Positions 35,901-50,900 of a stretch of DNA of 64,000 nt are shown here, piece after piece (the stretch's first letter is position 1; each line of letters starts with the position of its first letter). The position numbers were made by a program, and so were the translations under genes. The stretch covers positions 62,001 through 126,000 of the forward strand of contig CAWUHX010000279.1 of the NCBI GenBank assembly GCA_963922205.1, read 5' to 3'. A model generated the notes under the pieces. It made no database searches. It had not been told where the DNA came from and worked only from the letters and a program-made list of their open reading frames with translations. Origin of the DNA: Romanomermis culicivorax (taxonomy: Eukaryota > Nematoda > Enoplea > Mermithida > Mermithidae).

Positions 35901-38900
35901 TTTTGCTGCATTTAAAACTTTTTCACTCTTTTGTAACTATACTCTTGAACATGAAGCTGATTCTGAATTCAAAAGCATCATGGAAGTAATTTCAGAAATA
36001 GAAATTTTAAATCTAAGGTTTTCAAACTTAAGAAAGCATGATCATTTTAAAATGAAACATGTTTTTGAACAGAAAATTTTAACCTTATGTTTCTTGAATA
36101 AGTTATCGGGAAATTGATTTTTCAGCATGAGGTTGCATTCTTCAATACCGTGTACTTTAGTGCTATATGAGAAGATCATGAACTCAAGTGCTATCTGAAA
36201 GAAGGTTCTCGCAAAACCATGGTTTTTATAGAGCACAAAAAATTTTTGGCCTATCCTTGTACATGTACAAAAATGCTCTTATAATTAAAACGTCGGAGTT
36301 GCGCTTATTTTTTAATTATAAAAAAGATAACAACTAGCTTCGGATCAAGTCTTGTGCACCATGATGATTTCGTGAAGATCGAAATCAATGATTCACCAAT
36401 TGAAAATTTTAATCCAAAAAATATACTGCTCAATGGCCTGCTTTGCGAAGTGATGATGCGACCGGGCGAGCAGAAACCAAATCAGATAAAAATAATCATC
36501 TGCTTAAACAGTCATATCACCACTAAGTGCATAATTACTTCACTGATTTCCATTGGTGGTCGGTGATCATGATGATGAATTCCTTAATTTATTGCTTTCG
36601 TTTTCTGGATGTTTGAATGATTCCTTTTTCGGCTGATTGTTTGATTCTTAAGTTAATTTGCTGATTAATTGAAATTGGTTTCCTTATTAGTAGGTTCATT
36701 GATAATGTGATGGGGTTGATAATTTCCTAACTGGCCGTTAAGTTGGCTGATTCAACTTAACAGTCAGTTGAGAAAATATGAAAAAATTATAATAACAATT
36801 ATTGTATTCATATACCTTGTAATCAACCAACCAACAAGGAAATCAGTGTAAGTTGCTTCATTAGTTTCCTTGTTGGTTGGTGGATCTATCCGCAGTTTGG
36901 TTCTGGTTCATTTCCAGATAGATAGTTAGTTGATTTATTTAATGATTAACTAATCGGTTGGATCCATACATGTAATTGGGGGGGAAGTGCTGTGGGAACC
37001 CCCCCCCCACCCAGAAATGGTCGACCATATGGCTAGCCATTGGGCGACCGCCCCCCAGGATTTTCCAATCCAATGGCTAGCCATATGGTAGCTGTAGGGA
37101 CCCCCATACTTTTGGTCGGAAAAATTTCAATTTTTTAAAGAAAAATTTCAATTTTTGAACAAAAAATGGTAAAAAACCTTGAATTTTCTCGGCGCTTGGC
37201 GCCACATTTTTTCGGGCTTTTTAGGAAAAAATTACCATTTTTCGGACTTTTTTCGTGAAAAAATCGACTTTTTTCCTTGAGAGACCCTCCCCCTAAAATT
37301 TTGGCAATTACTGACCCGCGGCCCCAAAAAAGTCGCCCAACCCCCCTCCAGACCTCGGGGCCCCCTTACATGTATGGTTGGATCATTGATTCCCTGGTTA
37401 GTTGGTGCATCGATTTCCTGATTGGTTGGTAGGTTAGTTCATTGATTCCTTGGTTGGTTGATTGATTTCTCGATTGGTTGGTTGATTGATGCCTCGATTG
37501 GCTAACTGGTTGGTTCATTGATGCTCTGATTGGTTTTTTCATTCCCAGGTTGCTTGGTTGGTTGTTTCCCTGATTGTTTCATTGGTTCATTAATTCCATA
37601 TTTAGTTCGTTAATTTACTAATTGGTTGGTCGGTCGGTTAATTGATTCCCTGGTTGGTTGATTTTCTAATTGGTTGGTTTGTCATTTCCCTGATTGGTTG
37701 CTTGGTTGATTCCATGGTTGATTGGTTGATTTCCTGGTTGATTGGTTGGTTGTTTCCATAATTGGTTGGTTACTTCATTGATTCCCTGGTTGGTTGGTTG
37801 GTTTATTCCCAGATTGGTCGCTTAGTTGTTTCCCTGATTGGTTGGCTCGTTGATTCCGAATTTGGTTGTTGCCTTGATTGATTATTGGTTCGTTGATTCA
37901 TTGGTTCGATGATTGATTTACTGATTAGTTGGTTCACTGCGACTGATTGGTTCATTGATTCCCTGACTGATTGTTTGGTTAGTTGATTCTCTGGTTAATT
38001 GGCTGATTCCCTGTTTGCTTGGTTAATTGTATGATTCCCTGTTTGCTCTCAGTTAAAGTTAGTTCACATACAAAACATGATCTAGTACTGAGAATCAAGT
38101 CATCTGGTACCGAAGTCGCTGCATCTGGTACTGGGTTGCATTCAGTTGAATTTATTGTTCAGGTATGACTGAAATACTTTTTTGTGCCCGGAATTAATTT
38201 TTCGGCTATAAAGAAAATTCCATATACACAACTATTTTGTTTTATGAATTGATTGTTTTTTGCGCACAAAGTCTAGCAGCTGGTAAATATTATATCGAGG
38301 TTGAAATGCATTGGTGCTTGACAATGTCATACGTTCTTTCTGCTTGAAAAAAACCAAATTTTTCGGCTGGTTTTATGATTTTTGGTTCTCCGTTTTCGGA
38401 TCCGACTTGGTCGTTTCTTGATGTTTCATTTTGTATCGGTTCTCGCACACTGGGTGATAGATTCTCTACCACCGACTGCATCGCCTGTTGCGGTTGCAGC
38501 AGTGCCCCGCACAAAAATCCAGGTCTGGGCCCGTGACTTGGATGTGCAACACCAAGTGCAACTTGGATGTGCAACACCAACACCGACTATTCCATCGAAA
38601 AGGGCCTGCCAACAGTAATGCCGATGGTCTGTCAGGGAAGCCCGCAGAGCCGGCAGTGGTGTGCCTGGATGAATCACAAGAGGAAAAGCCAGTGAGTTTT
38701 GAGGAGTTCCTGGAGAGACACCGCATGTCTTAGCCTGGTCTCCCAAAGTCTTGCTGTCCCGGACCAATCAGGGAAGATAGGGCCCTGTCGAGGACAATAA
38801 TTACTACAGCTAACGCAGGCACAATAACGGAAGAGTAACAGAATGCGAAATTGCAGCAACAATTTGAGTAGGAGTGGCCTTCAGATTGGAGCATTGAACA

Positions 38901-41900
38901 GTGGAAAGATCCCTTCGGCCTGAACATGTGTCGATATTTAGTATTCGGGCAGACCTCGACAGATTTTATGTCGACACAGCTGATCAACGATTCAAAATTG
39001 TTTATTGTCGAGGGCGATGATAAGCGGATGTTGTGACGAGGGCGTCACACTTCCCTAGGAGGAGAATGTGACGATGTGCAAAAGGTGCCATCGTACATTT
39101 TGCTCTGAACCGGTAGACTTGATGTTGCTCATCCAAGTCACGGGCCCAGACCTGGATTTTTGTGTGGGGACACTGCTGCAGTCGCGACAGGCGATGCAGG
39201 GCTCTGCAGTCGGTGGTAGAGAGGCTACCACCCAGTGTGCTAGAATCGTTACAATTTGAATTTATCGAAAATATTCGATTTCTGGCTTTTCTTCTGCTTT
39301 TCTAGCTGTTTGATTTTACTGTTTAGTTCAGTAAAGACATCAGCAAGTTGCCCAGGTCTTAAATACATACAACTGAAATTATCTTCAGGAAGCCGAAAGA
39401 AACGCTTTATCGTATAATTACTTTTTGTCCCAGGGAAATTTTAGTTAAAAAATCAAAACTTCTGCCTGTTTTTTCGCAAAAAGCTTGTTCTAGTGAAAAT
39501 TTTCTTGTATTGATATTTATTTATGTAATTTATAGCAGGGGAAAATTTGTATTGATAAATGCAGCTTCATGTTTTCGTACAGAATGTCCAAAAAGGTCAG
39601 ACTCGTGCTATTCTGACGGTTATGCATTAGTTTTCTTCACAAAGTCAACACACTTGGTCCTTGACTAGTATATATTAACAAAACATTACATTAAAAATGA
39701 ATATTTATGGAGAAAACATTTTCCTGATACTACCTGTATATTTTTAAACCTTCCTCGGGTGAATCAGTCTGAATCTAAAATGCTAAATTTTTTTGTGTTA
39801 ACGGCTTTCTACAGCTAAAATCGTTCTGTACTTTGCGCACAAAGCCCCAAAAAATTTGTATTTGCCTAGGTATGTTCCAGTTAGCCGAAACCGTGAATAC
39901 CGTCATTTATTCTGAAACTGAAACCGCGGAAGTGAAAATTGGAAAACCGAAACCAAAATCGGGATTTTGGGGTAAAAGTTACGGTTTTTTTGGTTGTGTG
40001 CTTAATTTTAAAAATAAGAGCAGGAATTTACTACTTCAAGAGAAAATGGAAAAATGTTGATGTGATTAAAAATTTTATTCTATGACATAATAAATCCTCA
40101 CATTTGTTCGAATATTTTTTCTCATTCGGATTATTTTATGGAATTTACCTAAAAAATAACAGCTTTTTCACTGATTCGCCAGAAATGCAGTTGATTTGCC
40201 ACCATTTTTTTAATCTTCATTCTTTTTCTTCATGATCTCTGCTACTTTGTACAAACTGAGTTCGGCCTCTTGAGGAACCTGGTGTAACAATCTGTCTCCT
40301 TGATGGAGTTAATTGCCTGTTGAATTCTTGGCAACAATATCAGTAACCACCTTTTCAAGTTCAACTTTGGCATTGATTATAGACGCATTTTTGAACCATC
40401 CATGTAACGGGGCCCTCAGGTCTGGGGGGGTCGCTGATTCCTAATATTTTAGGGGGGAGAGTCTCTGAAGGAAAAAATTTCATTTTTTCACCAAAAAAGT
40501 CCGGAAATTGGTTCAAAAAATTGTAATTTTTGTCTAAAAAACTGTAAGAATGTATCCATTGCACGTAGTGCCGAGAAAATTGACATTTTTCATTAAAAAA
40601 TTGCATTTTTCAGTATTTTCCCAACCCAAAGTGTGGGGGTCCCTATGACTACGATATGGCTAACCATAGGATCGGAAAATCCTGGGGGGATTGCCCAATG
40701 TCCAGCCATATGGCCGAAGATTTATGCGGCGGGGGATTCCTAGAGCACTCCCCCCAATTACATGCATGTTTTGAACATATTCACTTATTTTAAGGAATAA
40801 CATCACCAATTGTTAGCATGTTTATCACTGAACTAAAAAATATTCTCAGAATTAGTGATGGACCGATGCATCGGCATCGGCCGATTGTTGCGTTTTTCTG
40901 TCATTTGCCATCGGCCGATGTTTTGGCAAATAATCGGTCGATGGCCGATTGTTTGGCAACTTTTTGTTACAATGAATGCAGGTGCATATGCTTAAAAAAC
41001 AGATTGTTCACCTACATATTTTACAGTTACTTTAGTAAATACACTATTTTTTGTGAAAATGTTTGTTTTAATGTCTGGCATATTTGCCCTGTGTTGCCAT
41101 TGATGAACTAGATAACAAGAATTTGACAAGCTATGAATGTGATATTTTAGCTGCGGCGGTAAGAATATACTTTAATACATGTATAATGTATCCACGCCTT
41201 AGCTAATTGTGTTTTGGCAGCTTGTCAATTTGTTAAAATCTTTTGCAGAAACTGTAAAAATCTATGAATCTAAAAACGCATGTATTTCGGAGGAAATAGC
41301 TGAAGAAAAGTAAGCTAGATTTTGTGTCTAAATTTTTTTGAAAAACATAAATTAAAGAATCGTATGATTAAGAATTTCACGCCACTCAATCCACAATTTC
41401 AACTTTCCTGGATTGGGTTCATTAAAGGAGGAATTGTGGGGGAAAATGAGTCAATACTGTTATAGAAATGATAATCGAGCCCACTTTAAACCCATTGAAG
41501 ACAATAGACTTCATGCTTTGGCATCTTTACTAGATCCTGGATTTAAAAAGGATGGATTGAAATTTGAAATATAACACATATTGATCATACAAATCAAAAT
41601 TAAATAATTTAGGCTTTCTGTGATCCTCAAGCAGAAGACAAAGCTGAACTATAGTCTGTTTTTTATAAAATGCTTCCGAATAGAAAAGTGACACAAATCA
41701 GTATCGTTGTCAAAATCGTTTTCATAGAGCCTTTATTGTAAATTTTTCACTCGAAAAATTGTTAAGGGTTAGGTCAGTATGCTCACCACTTTCCATTTCT
41801 ATGTAATATACTGTTTATCAAATAATCGTGAAAACACTTTCATTATTTAGAAGCATTTCAAGAAAAAACGACTATAGCTTTGGCTAGAATGGTTGTCGAT

Positions 41901-44900
41901 GAAAAACAACAAAATCAACGCTTTTCTAAAAATATGGTTCGAAAATTTGAATGAATCTCCAAACTCATTTTCTAAACTTTCTCAGTAAGCCACAATTAAT
42001 ACTAATGTAAATAATTCAAGCATTTACACAAAACTGCACTATTTGGGCATTGCAAGTTTATCTGAAGATGAGCTGTAGCCCAAAAAATATGCAATGTCAA
42101 TATTTTAGCAAGCAAAAGCCATTGTTTTGGAATACATTACTAGAATAATGGAAGTAAAATGTTGCAACAAAACCAGAATTAGCTAATGTGAGCCAAATAG
42201 TGTGCAGTTGAAAATAAGTTTCATTATGAAAAAAATTTCTTTAGCTTTCCATGAAATTTTTATCAGCTCCAATTGGGTGAATGATCATTTTAAAAAGCAA
42301 AAGGTGTTAGAAGTGGAAAAAGATCCCGTTTATTGCTGAGATTGGATTCAATAGTGCAAACTGGAAAAACAAGCTGAAGTTAAAGAAGCTTCTAGTGAAC
42401 TCAGCAATCAAAGTGAAGGTAGTACAACAGATGCCGTTGTTGATGACAAATTGGATGAATGAAATGTTGTTAATTATTGAATGTTGAAAATATTAGTAGA
42501 ACTTTGTGAGTAATTCATAATAATTTTAAATTTATTACAGTGTAGCAACTTCAGGTTGCATTTTGTACATGTTACAGCCGATGCATCGGCAATCGGCCAT
42601 CGGCGGATGCCATCGGTGACCCAAATTTTTGGCCGTCGGTCCATCACTACTCAGAATCATTCAAAAGCAGACAGTGTTCAATTTAAGTATTCACCATATC
42701 TGTCAGATCATCAAATTGTTTGAGGTCACCAATTATTTTTTGGATAAGCTTCCAGTTGAAATTCCAATCCATGTCCTATTCTGGTTGAATAATAATATGG
42801 AATCTCTTAATTCAGCCACCTGTTTTATCATTTGACTTGTATTCGTAGAATTCCAAAAAGTTTTAAATTCATTGAAGCAGAGTGCCCCATGGGGTGGGGT
42901 ATGAAGGGGGTATTACCCCTACCTTAATTCCTTAAAATAGATCACTGGCTGCCTAATTTTGAGACAAAATGACGTGTTTAGTGGACATTTAGATACACTA
43001 CCCTCGCAAATACTCAATTTTACCCCTACCTAAAAATTCTGACCCTGGGGACCTCTGCATTGAAGTTATACAAGAATGGATTACTAATTTTTTTGAAAGA
43101 CATGATACAGATAGCTATTTGAATCAATTTCAAAGCTCGTTTTGTATCATCTGATTGCTGTTCTAATTCTTTTAATTTATTTCAACTGTTGTGACTTCTG
43201 TTAAAAAACTTGCTATTTCTCTTCGAGTAGATCGGATTTCTTCGAGTAGATCGGATAGTAGAAAACAAAAATTCAATTGCGATTTTGTATTCAACTGATA
43301 AATTATGTGCCCACAAGGCATTCGTACTACCACATTTGCTGGCAATGGCAAAAGCATACAGGTTGCTGTTTCTTTTTTATTTTCAGAATCGAAATATTCG
43401 CTTTTCAACTTTTACATTATTAGCCGAGTAAAACTAAATAATTTGCCTAAAAGACATAGAAAATAATAAATATATATATAACAATCAACATACGTATGTA
43501 TGTATCCAGGATCATAACTAGTGGGGGAGTGGGGGAATTCCCCTGGAATGGAATCGAAAAAAATTTTTTCACCTTGTCTAATAATGCAGCTTAATTATAA
43601 GAATGTAATGATATGTGATAGGCGTGTATCGCTCCCTTTAATTTGAATTGATGGTTTTATTCATAGTTTAGTACCAATTCAAAAGTAAATTTGATCATAA
43701 ATACCAGCGGTTTTCAAGCACACAACAATCAAATTTCGCGCTGTGCAACCAAGCTCTTTTGTCAAGTTTTACAGTTGAACCTAAAGCTTGATGACCCTTT
43801 TGATTAAGTCATAAAACTTCCTGTCTGGAAATTCATTTCCATGCATTTTAAAACGGACACTCTCAAAAAATTTCCGGCGTTTCGCGTTCAACTTTAAATG
43901 AATTGTAATTTTTTATGTTATTTCTAGTTCAGGATTGAAATATGTCGTTCATCTTATGCTTATAGTTTTTTAACGTCAGTGCATCATGGATAAATGTTTA
44001 ATCTTGTATTGTTCCTTGACTTAATTGAAAAGAATCAAGATTAGATTGGATTATCTTCTGCAAATCTTTTTGCAGCGTTTAAATATTTATCTATTTCGTG
44101 AAACCAAATCTTTCCCATTTTGAATACGATTCGAACGGCGCAGAAAAATGACGATCGTTATGCACGAGGAATCAAAACTGTCGGTTGCTTGCCTAATTTC
44201 TGTATTTTGCGCAACTGAAAAATCACTGAATTCGCTAATAGAGTAATACTTTTGTACAGGAAACAAATTTTGAAAAGAGTCGTTTTCCTACGTTCTAGAA
44301 TATTGAAATTTAAAAAAATTTCCGGCGCTCCGTGCTGGAATTAACATCTTCGACTGAAAGATGGAATGTCTGCCGCTGAATTCTTTGCATTCTGCATTCT
44401 AATGCTGTAGATTATCTGAAAACAATCTCTGATTACATGTCCTAAAAACAGTGATTACGATCGACACAGATGTTTGCAGAAGAATAAGCTGGAAAATGCG
44501 TTTTCCGACATTTTAGAGGCCATAAAATGAAAAAAATTTTCGCGCTGGATAAGGTAGTCCTGCCAAAATTTTCATTTTTTCCTCCAAATTTCATGAAATT
44601 CAGTTGCAAAAGTTCATAACTGACGCAATTTGAATGAAGTTCAAGAAAATCAACATTTAAACGTTTTTCTGATAAAAGCAAGTAAATTTAGCAATTTCGG
44701 AGTAAGCGACCAAAAATTTCTTTGTGTGACCAAATTTTTGACTCAAGTCGCACATTGCAACATGACCTGTGCAGAAATCTCTGATGAGTCTAAATAATTT
44801 GTTTTAACTAGGTATCCATTTTCAGAGATTTTTTGGGCCTAAAGTAGCCAAAAATCGGTTTCTTCCAGAGCTTAGTCCTAGAACATACCAGGAGGCGCTT

Positions 44901-47900
44901 AGGTGTGCCATACACTAGGTCGAGTTTCGTCTACGTTAAAAAATTTTGGGATTCCCCCCCCGAAAAAAATTCCTGGGTACGGGTCTGTATGTATCAGTTG
45001 GATGACATACACTTACAAAAAAACTTGCTGAAGCACAAAAAACTTATTTTTAGTGGAACGTATTAAAAGAAAGTTGAATTTCATCAGCACTGAAAAAACT
45101 TTTCGGGTGAACTTGTTTACAACTTGACTAAAAATGTATCACAGGAAGCGAAATCGAAACCGCGGTTTTCTAAATCTGAAAACCGAAACCATGAACTCGA
45201 AAATAGTAGAACCGAAATCGGAAACCCCAAAAAGAGTGAAACCGAACCATCCCTAATTGTGCCTATAAATTTCATCTCGTGCGAACAAAACAATGTTTCA
45301 GGGTTGAAAAAAATCTCGAAACTGATAAAGATGACCTTATATTTTGAATCAAAAAGCATTTTTTACTCGAAAATGTGATGCTTGAGTCGAGTCGGAGACT
45401 ATTGGATTGTGTAAGTATTCTCCGCCTCTATTCTGCGCTATATGTCTTTCGAATATAATGACTATGTACTCATATTAAAAGTGCTGGAAAAATGTTCCTT
45501 ATTTTGCTGAAATTAGAAGGAAAGGTCGCTAATTTAGAAAATTTTGCCCATATTTTGCGTACATTTTAAATGCTCGCGACTTCGAAATTTTTAAAACAGT
45601 AAATTCTTTTTGTCAACTCGACTGTAGAGTCAACACTTGATTCAAGACTTTGAATAATAGAGAAAGTTATTTCAAAGCCGCGCAAAAATATGATCATCTT
45701 GTCTAAAAATGAAAGTTTTGTATTTAAATTTTTGATCTTAAACGTCAAAAAGTTCATGAAAATATTTTAAATAGTTCACCATTCCTCAACATTTTCAAGC
45801 TTTTCAATCTTTTAGATCGGTTTTACCACCGACCCTCGATTTTCCCGATCTTCGCCATATAGTACTGACGTCGCCCGCGTCATCAATTGCCCGATTTTTC
45901 ACGTCAACGCCGACGACCCTGAAGCCGTCATGCACGTTTGCCGTGTGGCGTCCGAATGGCGCCAAACATTTAAAAAGGATGTAGTAATTGATTTAGTAAG
46001 CTCTTTCATTTTTTTGTCGCATCAATGTTATTTGTGTGCATGTGCATATTGTTCTTGAAGGTCGGCTACAGGAAACATGGTCACAACGAATTAGATGAGC
46101 CTATGTTTACCCAACCGTTGATGTACAGCAGGATAAAACAAACAAAACCAGTTTTGGAGCATTATAAAGAAAGCATTTTGAAAGAAGGCGTCGCCACTGA
46201 AGACTACATCAAAGTATGAAGATTAATTATGGCGACTTTCATACTATCGGGATAGATTTTTTAGGAAGAATTGTCCAATTACGGCAATATTTTAGAAGAA
46301 GCTTACGATAAGGCTCAAAAAGAAACTTTCGTACGGAATCGAGATTGGTTAGATTCTCCTTGGGATGGTGAGTTGGATATGGAAGCAAATCATGAAAGTT
46401 TTCACCTAATCCAGTTTTGATACTGAATAATTCTGTCAAATTCATATCTTTTTAAACTTGAAAAACTGACTGTGTATTTTTTTAGACTTTTTCAAACGAA
46501 AAGATCCGCTCCGCATCCACAGCACTGGTGTTGACGAAGAAACATTAACTCACATCGGCCATACGTTCAGTTCAGTGCCGTCGGATTTCAATTTGCACAG
46601 CGGTTTGGCCCGCGCGTTGAGACAACGCGCCGATATGTTGAAAAATCGTCAAGCCGATTGGGCAATGGCTGAAGCCTTCGCTTTTGGTTCTCTGTTGAAG
46701 GAAGGCGTCCACGTACGTTTGAGCGGCCAAGACGTCGAACGAGGCACGTTCAGCCACCGGCATCATGTTTTGCACGATCAAAAAACTGATCAAAAAATAT
46801 TTTTGCCGCTAAATAATTTATATAAAAATCAGGTTTGTTTTTTGGAATAGAAAAGAAAATTGAATATATTTTTTTGCTTTTTCTCTAGGCTGTCTATTCT
46901 GTATCCAATAGTTCATTGTCCGAATACGCAGCTTTAGGATTCGAGTTGGGATATTCGATGACTAATCCAAATTCTTTGGTGATGTGGGAAGCCCAGTTTG
47001 GGGATTTTTCCAATACTGCTCAGTGTATCATCGATCAATTTATAAGCAGGTTAGTTTTTGTTGCGTAATCTTAGAGACGCATTTCATAAGAGAATTTACT
47101 CTGTACAATCAGTTGCATGCATCACAGATTTGAATATGCCTAAGCTTGGTAATATTAAGACGATTTCGTGCACTAAGAACAGTGCTGAAAAGCTTTTTGC
47201 TCAAAATGGAGAATTTGGCAGAGATATTGCGTACCAAACATGGAAATTTCCGATTTTCGATGTGAATTTGGCACACATAACAAGAAGCGTAACATAAATA
47301 TTTGACATAATATAAATCTAACGTATCTTGAAGAAAAAGGAAGGTTTTTTCAATCATGAGACCCGAGATTACCCGATCATTTTGTTGGACCCGGACGATT
47401 TTCTTAAAATTTCGGACCCGTGCCCAATATTCTTAAAATTCTGCACCTGGGCCCAAAGAAATTGTTACAATTCTGATTTGGATCTAACGTATAACATAGT
47501 CATTCAGTTAAAAACAAATATCCATTCTAAAGAATGTGATGACACATCAATTAACCGGTGAAATATGAAAAGTAAAAAATCAACAGTTTATTGCCTAGAT
47601 CATTTTGACACCGAGATCATACCTCTAATTGGGGGGAGGTTGGGGCGGGGGACCCCAACCCCCAGCATGGTCGAACCCTATACCCAAATGTCGGGACCCT
47701 CACCCCCAACTTGGTCAACCCTATACCCAACCCCCCAAACTCGGAAAAATTGGAAAAAATTAGGAAAAAAGTGGTTTTTTGGGAAAATTTTTGAATTTTT
47801 TTCGACTTTTTTCGGTTTTTGATCCCCTCCCCAAAATTTTGGGTTTACCATCCCCCCCAACTGGTCGGACCTCTTACAGGTATGACCGAGATAGATTTAA

Positions 47901-50900
47901 AATCTTCAGCAACCAAGTTATATTCGACAAATAGTTTTTTGGCCGTTTTCCTTGTCGTCGTCTTTTCAATCTAGATGTTTATTAATATCTAAGGATCAAA
48001 AACGAAATTGTAGAGGTGCTTAGTCACTAATATTTCTCGAGAGATTAATGACTCGAATCGATTTATTGTGCCTCAACCAAATGATACGATTTCGATATAA
48101 TGTTGTCTCTCTCTCATCCATAGCTGTTGAGAAGTTCAATCTTAAATATGATAAGTTGAAAATTAATCATAACCCAAAAATTGGACATATATGGTGTGGT
48201 TTTACATACTGCATTTGAAAAATTTTTTCAAATATTGTACTTTTCAAGTTTTATACTTTTTAAAGTGTCCAAAAGGAGGTGGAAAAAGTCGAAAACTCAT
48301 TTAGACCTCTTTCCGGACACCAGACTTTTTTTACTCATTTTAGGGGCCTGGGCCTCTAAAAGTTTGGAAATGGCTCCTAAAATTTTAGGTATTTTGGCTC
48401 CTAAAATCTTGACTCATTGATTTATATTATAGTGAATTGTAGTTATTTTCATTCAATTTTTCATTCCGATTTATTTTCATTGTTATGAAGATTCATTTCC
48501 CAGCCTTTTAGAATGTAAAAACTTGAAAATTTTTCTGCTCGGTTGCGGCTCTGTGAATATAGGTAGGTACGTTATAGAGAACGCCGTCAAAAAATAAGTT
48601 TACAATAACACATTTCTCAATGCTTAATACAATCACTAATATCTTGATCACTATAGTAAACAAATTAACTACTGTGCGCTAATAAATTTTTTTGCGTTAA
48701 TGGAGTCAAAGTGCCATTAGCGGCACTGCTAATGGGTGTGCTGCTAAAGAAACACTGGGAAGACGTCATTTATTTTGTAACATTATTTCGCAGCTTCGAC
48801 TTTTTTCAATTGATTTACCGAAAAAAAACATTTCTGTTGCATCTTTTCCAAGACTCCCTGTTCCACAACCAGTATGAATAGATCGATGGGCCAACATCTT
48901 TTCTTTTTATTGGTCCAATCTGAACGTTTTTAATGTTTCCTGCATCCCGTTCATAGCATATTTAGTGGCATCAAACAGCATTGTATCAATTTTCAAGATG
49001 TGCAGACATCTACTGCTTCCAAAACGGTACATAAACATGATTTAAATTTTAAGATAATCTTTTGGAAATTAGTGGTTACAGGAATGAAGAAAAAATTTCG
49101 CAGCATCTCATAGGAGGGTGCCCAAAAAAGGCTTCAAATGATTTTTTGAGGTTATTCCGATTTCATTTTTGACAATCTAAAATAGTATAAAAATATAATG
49201 TAAGATGTCAGAAATCTGCACAGAGGTCCCCAAGGTCAGATTTTTCAGGCAGGGGTGAAGTGAAAAATTTGCGGGGGTAGTTTAGCTAAATGTCCACTAA
49301 ATACGTCATTTTGTCTCAAAATTAGGCAACCAGTGATCAATTTTAAGGACTTTAGGTAGGGGTAATACCCCCCTCATACCCCTCCCTATATAGCAGTCTG
49401 CTCCTGCATATAATGAACATTTGGAAATTTATATTTCGAAACATGCCTAGAGACCGAAAAATTCCCAAAAATTTAAAACTTCCAACTTTTGGAGTATTGT
49501 AGGTAGGCGAATTTCGACTTTTGCGCCGAGTAACTGCTGTCACAATACTCAGCATGGAAAACCACTCAAAATTTCTCATTTTCAGATATTATTCTTTTCC
49601 AACTTTTCATAGGTCAATGGAGCAGTATGTCAAATCTCTCAGAAATCGTGTTCAAATGATGTCACACAGAATAGCGTGCGGAAAAATATAACGGATTCGG
49701 ACCCGAATGTCGAAATGGGACTTATGTTAGAAAAAGTTTTTTTTGGTTCGAACACCAAGAGCCAATGGCTCCTAGACCTAAATTTTTAGTGACCAAATTA
49801 TAATTTTGGGAGCCAAAAATTTTTAATTGAAGAATGTCGAAAAACGGGCTTGTAACACCCTGTAGAACGTACTATATAATTAAATTATATAGATATTCAA
49901 TCAGTTGATACGGGTTTCAAAAATTTACCGTTCAAAAATTGATTTCCAATAAGCGTTTTCGGTGACAGGCTTCTTTCTACATGTACAAAGATCGACCGAG
50001 AAATATTTGTGCAAAAAAATTTTAATGCAGAAACACGATATCTCGTTTATTTTTGCACGAACCTTCTTCCAAGGTAGCACTTGAGTTAATTTCCTTCTGA
50101 CTCAAATGCGTACATGCATGTGGAGAGGGGGTTTGGGGGGGGGGTTTCCAGTGATCGACCGGGCTCCAAATTTTATCGGACTGGTTTCATCGGGCCCGGG
50201 CCTGATATGTAGTCTATAATATACATACTACTTGCATTATGTAACAACTAATAAATTAGGATTGTAAAAAGTATACTTCATTCATTCAAGCAAAATTTAT
50301 TCAACTCACTACCACTCACTCATTTTTCCAAAAGTTATTCAACTCAGTACTCACACATTTTTCCACAATACAAAATCAACCTTTCAAGTTGAACGTTTCA
50401 CGACCGATAGCACGCAAATTTTATTTCAAAAACATCATTTTGTCAACATGATCCGGTGTCGTTCTGTTGCGCTCACCGTTTCATATTCATATTCATATCC
50501 ACTGTTCTGAACGTGCATAATACGTAACAGCTTACTCAAGCCCTGGCCTTGCCTGACCGGCCGGGCCTGAACCGGGCCCGGGTACCCGGTCGATCACTGG
50601 TTTTGATCCTCAGCAGACTTTGATCGAGCCCCAGCAGATATGCCTCCCCCAACAATGATTGAGAAGATGACGAAGAAAAATGAGCAAGAGAGAAGAGAAA
50701 GTCATCATAAAAATGGAAATGATAAAAATGAGGAGAAAAATTTAGCAATTTTTCATAAGCAGAGTACTTGATTCCAAAAAAGTAACATTAAAACATTGAA
50801 AAATGCGGTCTAAGCAAATAATGTCACATATATGACTGATATAGGTTGAAGAATATGCTGCATGGATGTTAGAAAACCTTTCTACGACCTTTCTTTTTGT

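Noticed and set aside
36600..38045. CRISPR-like repeat array
   Set aside because: No constant repeat with regular unique spacers; units vary in length and sequence, and the genome is eukaryotic.
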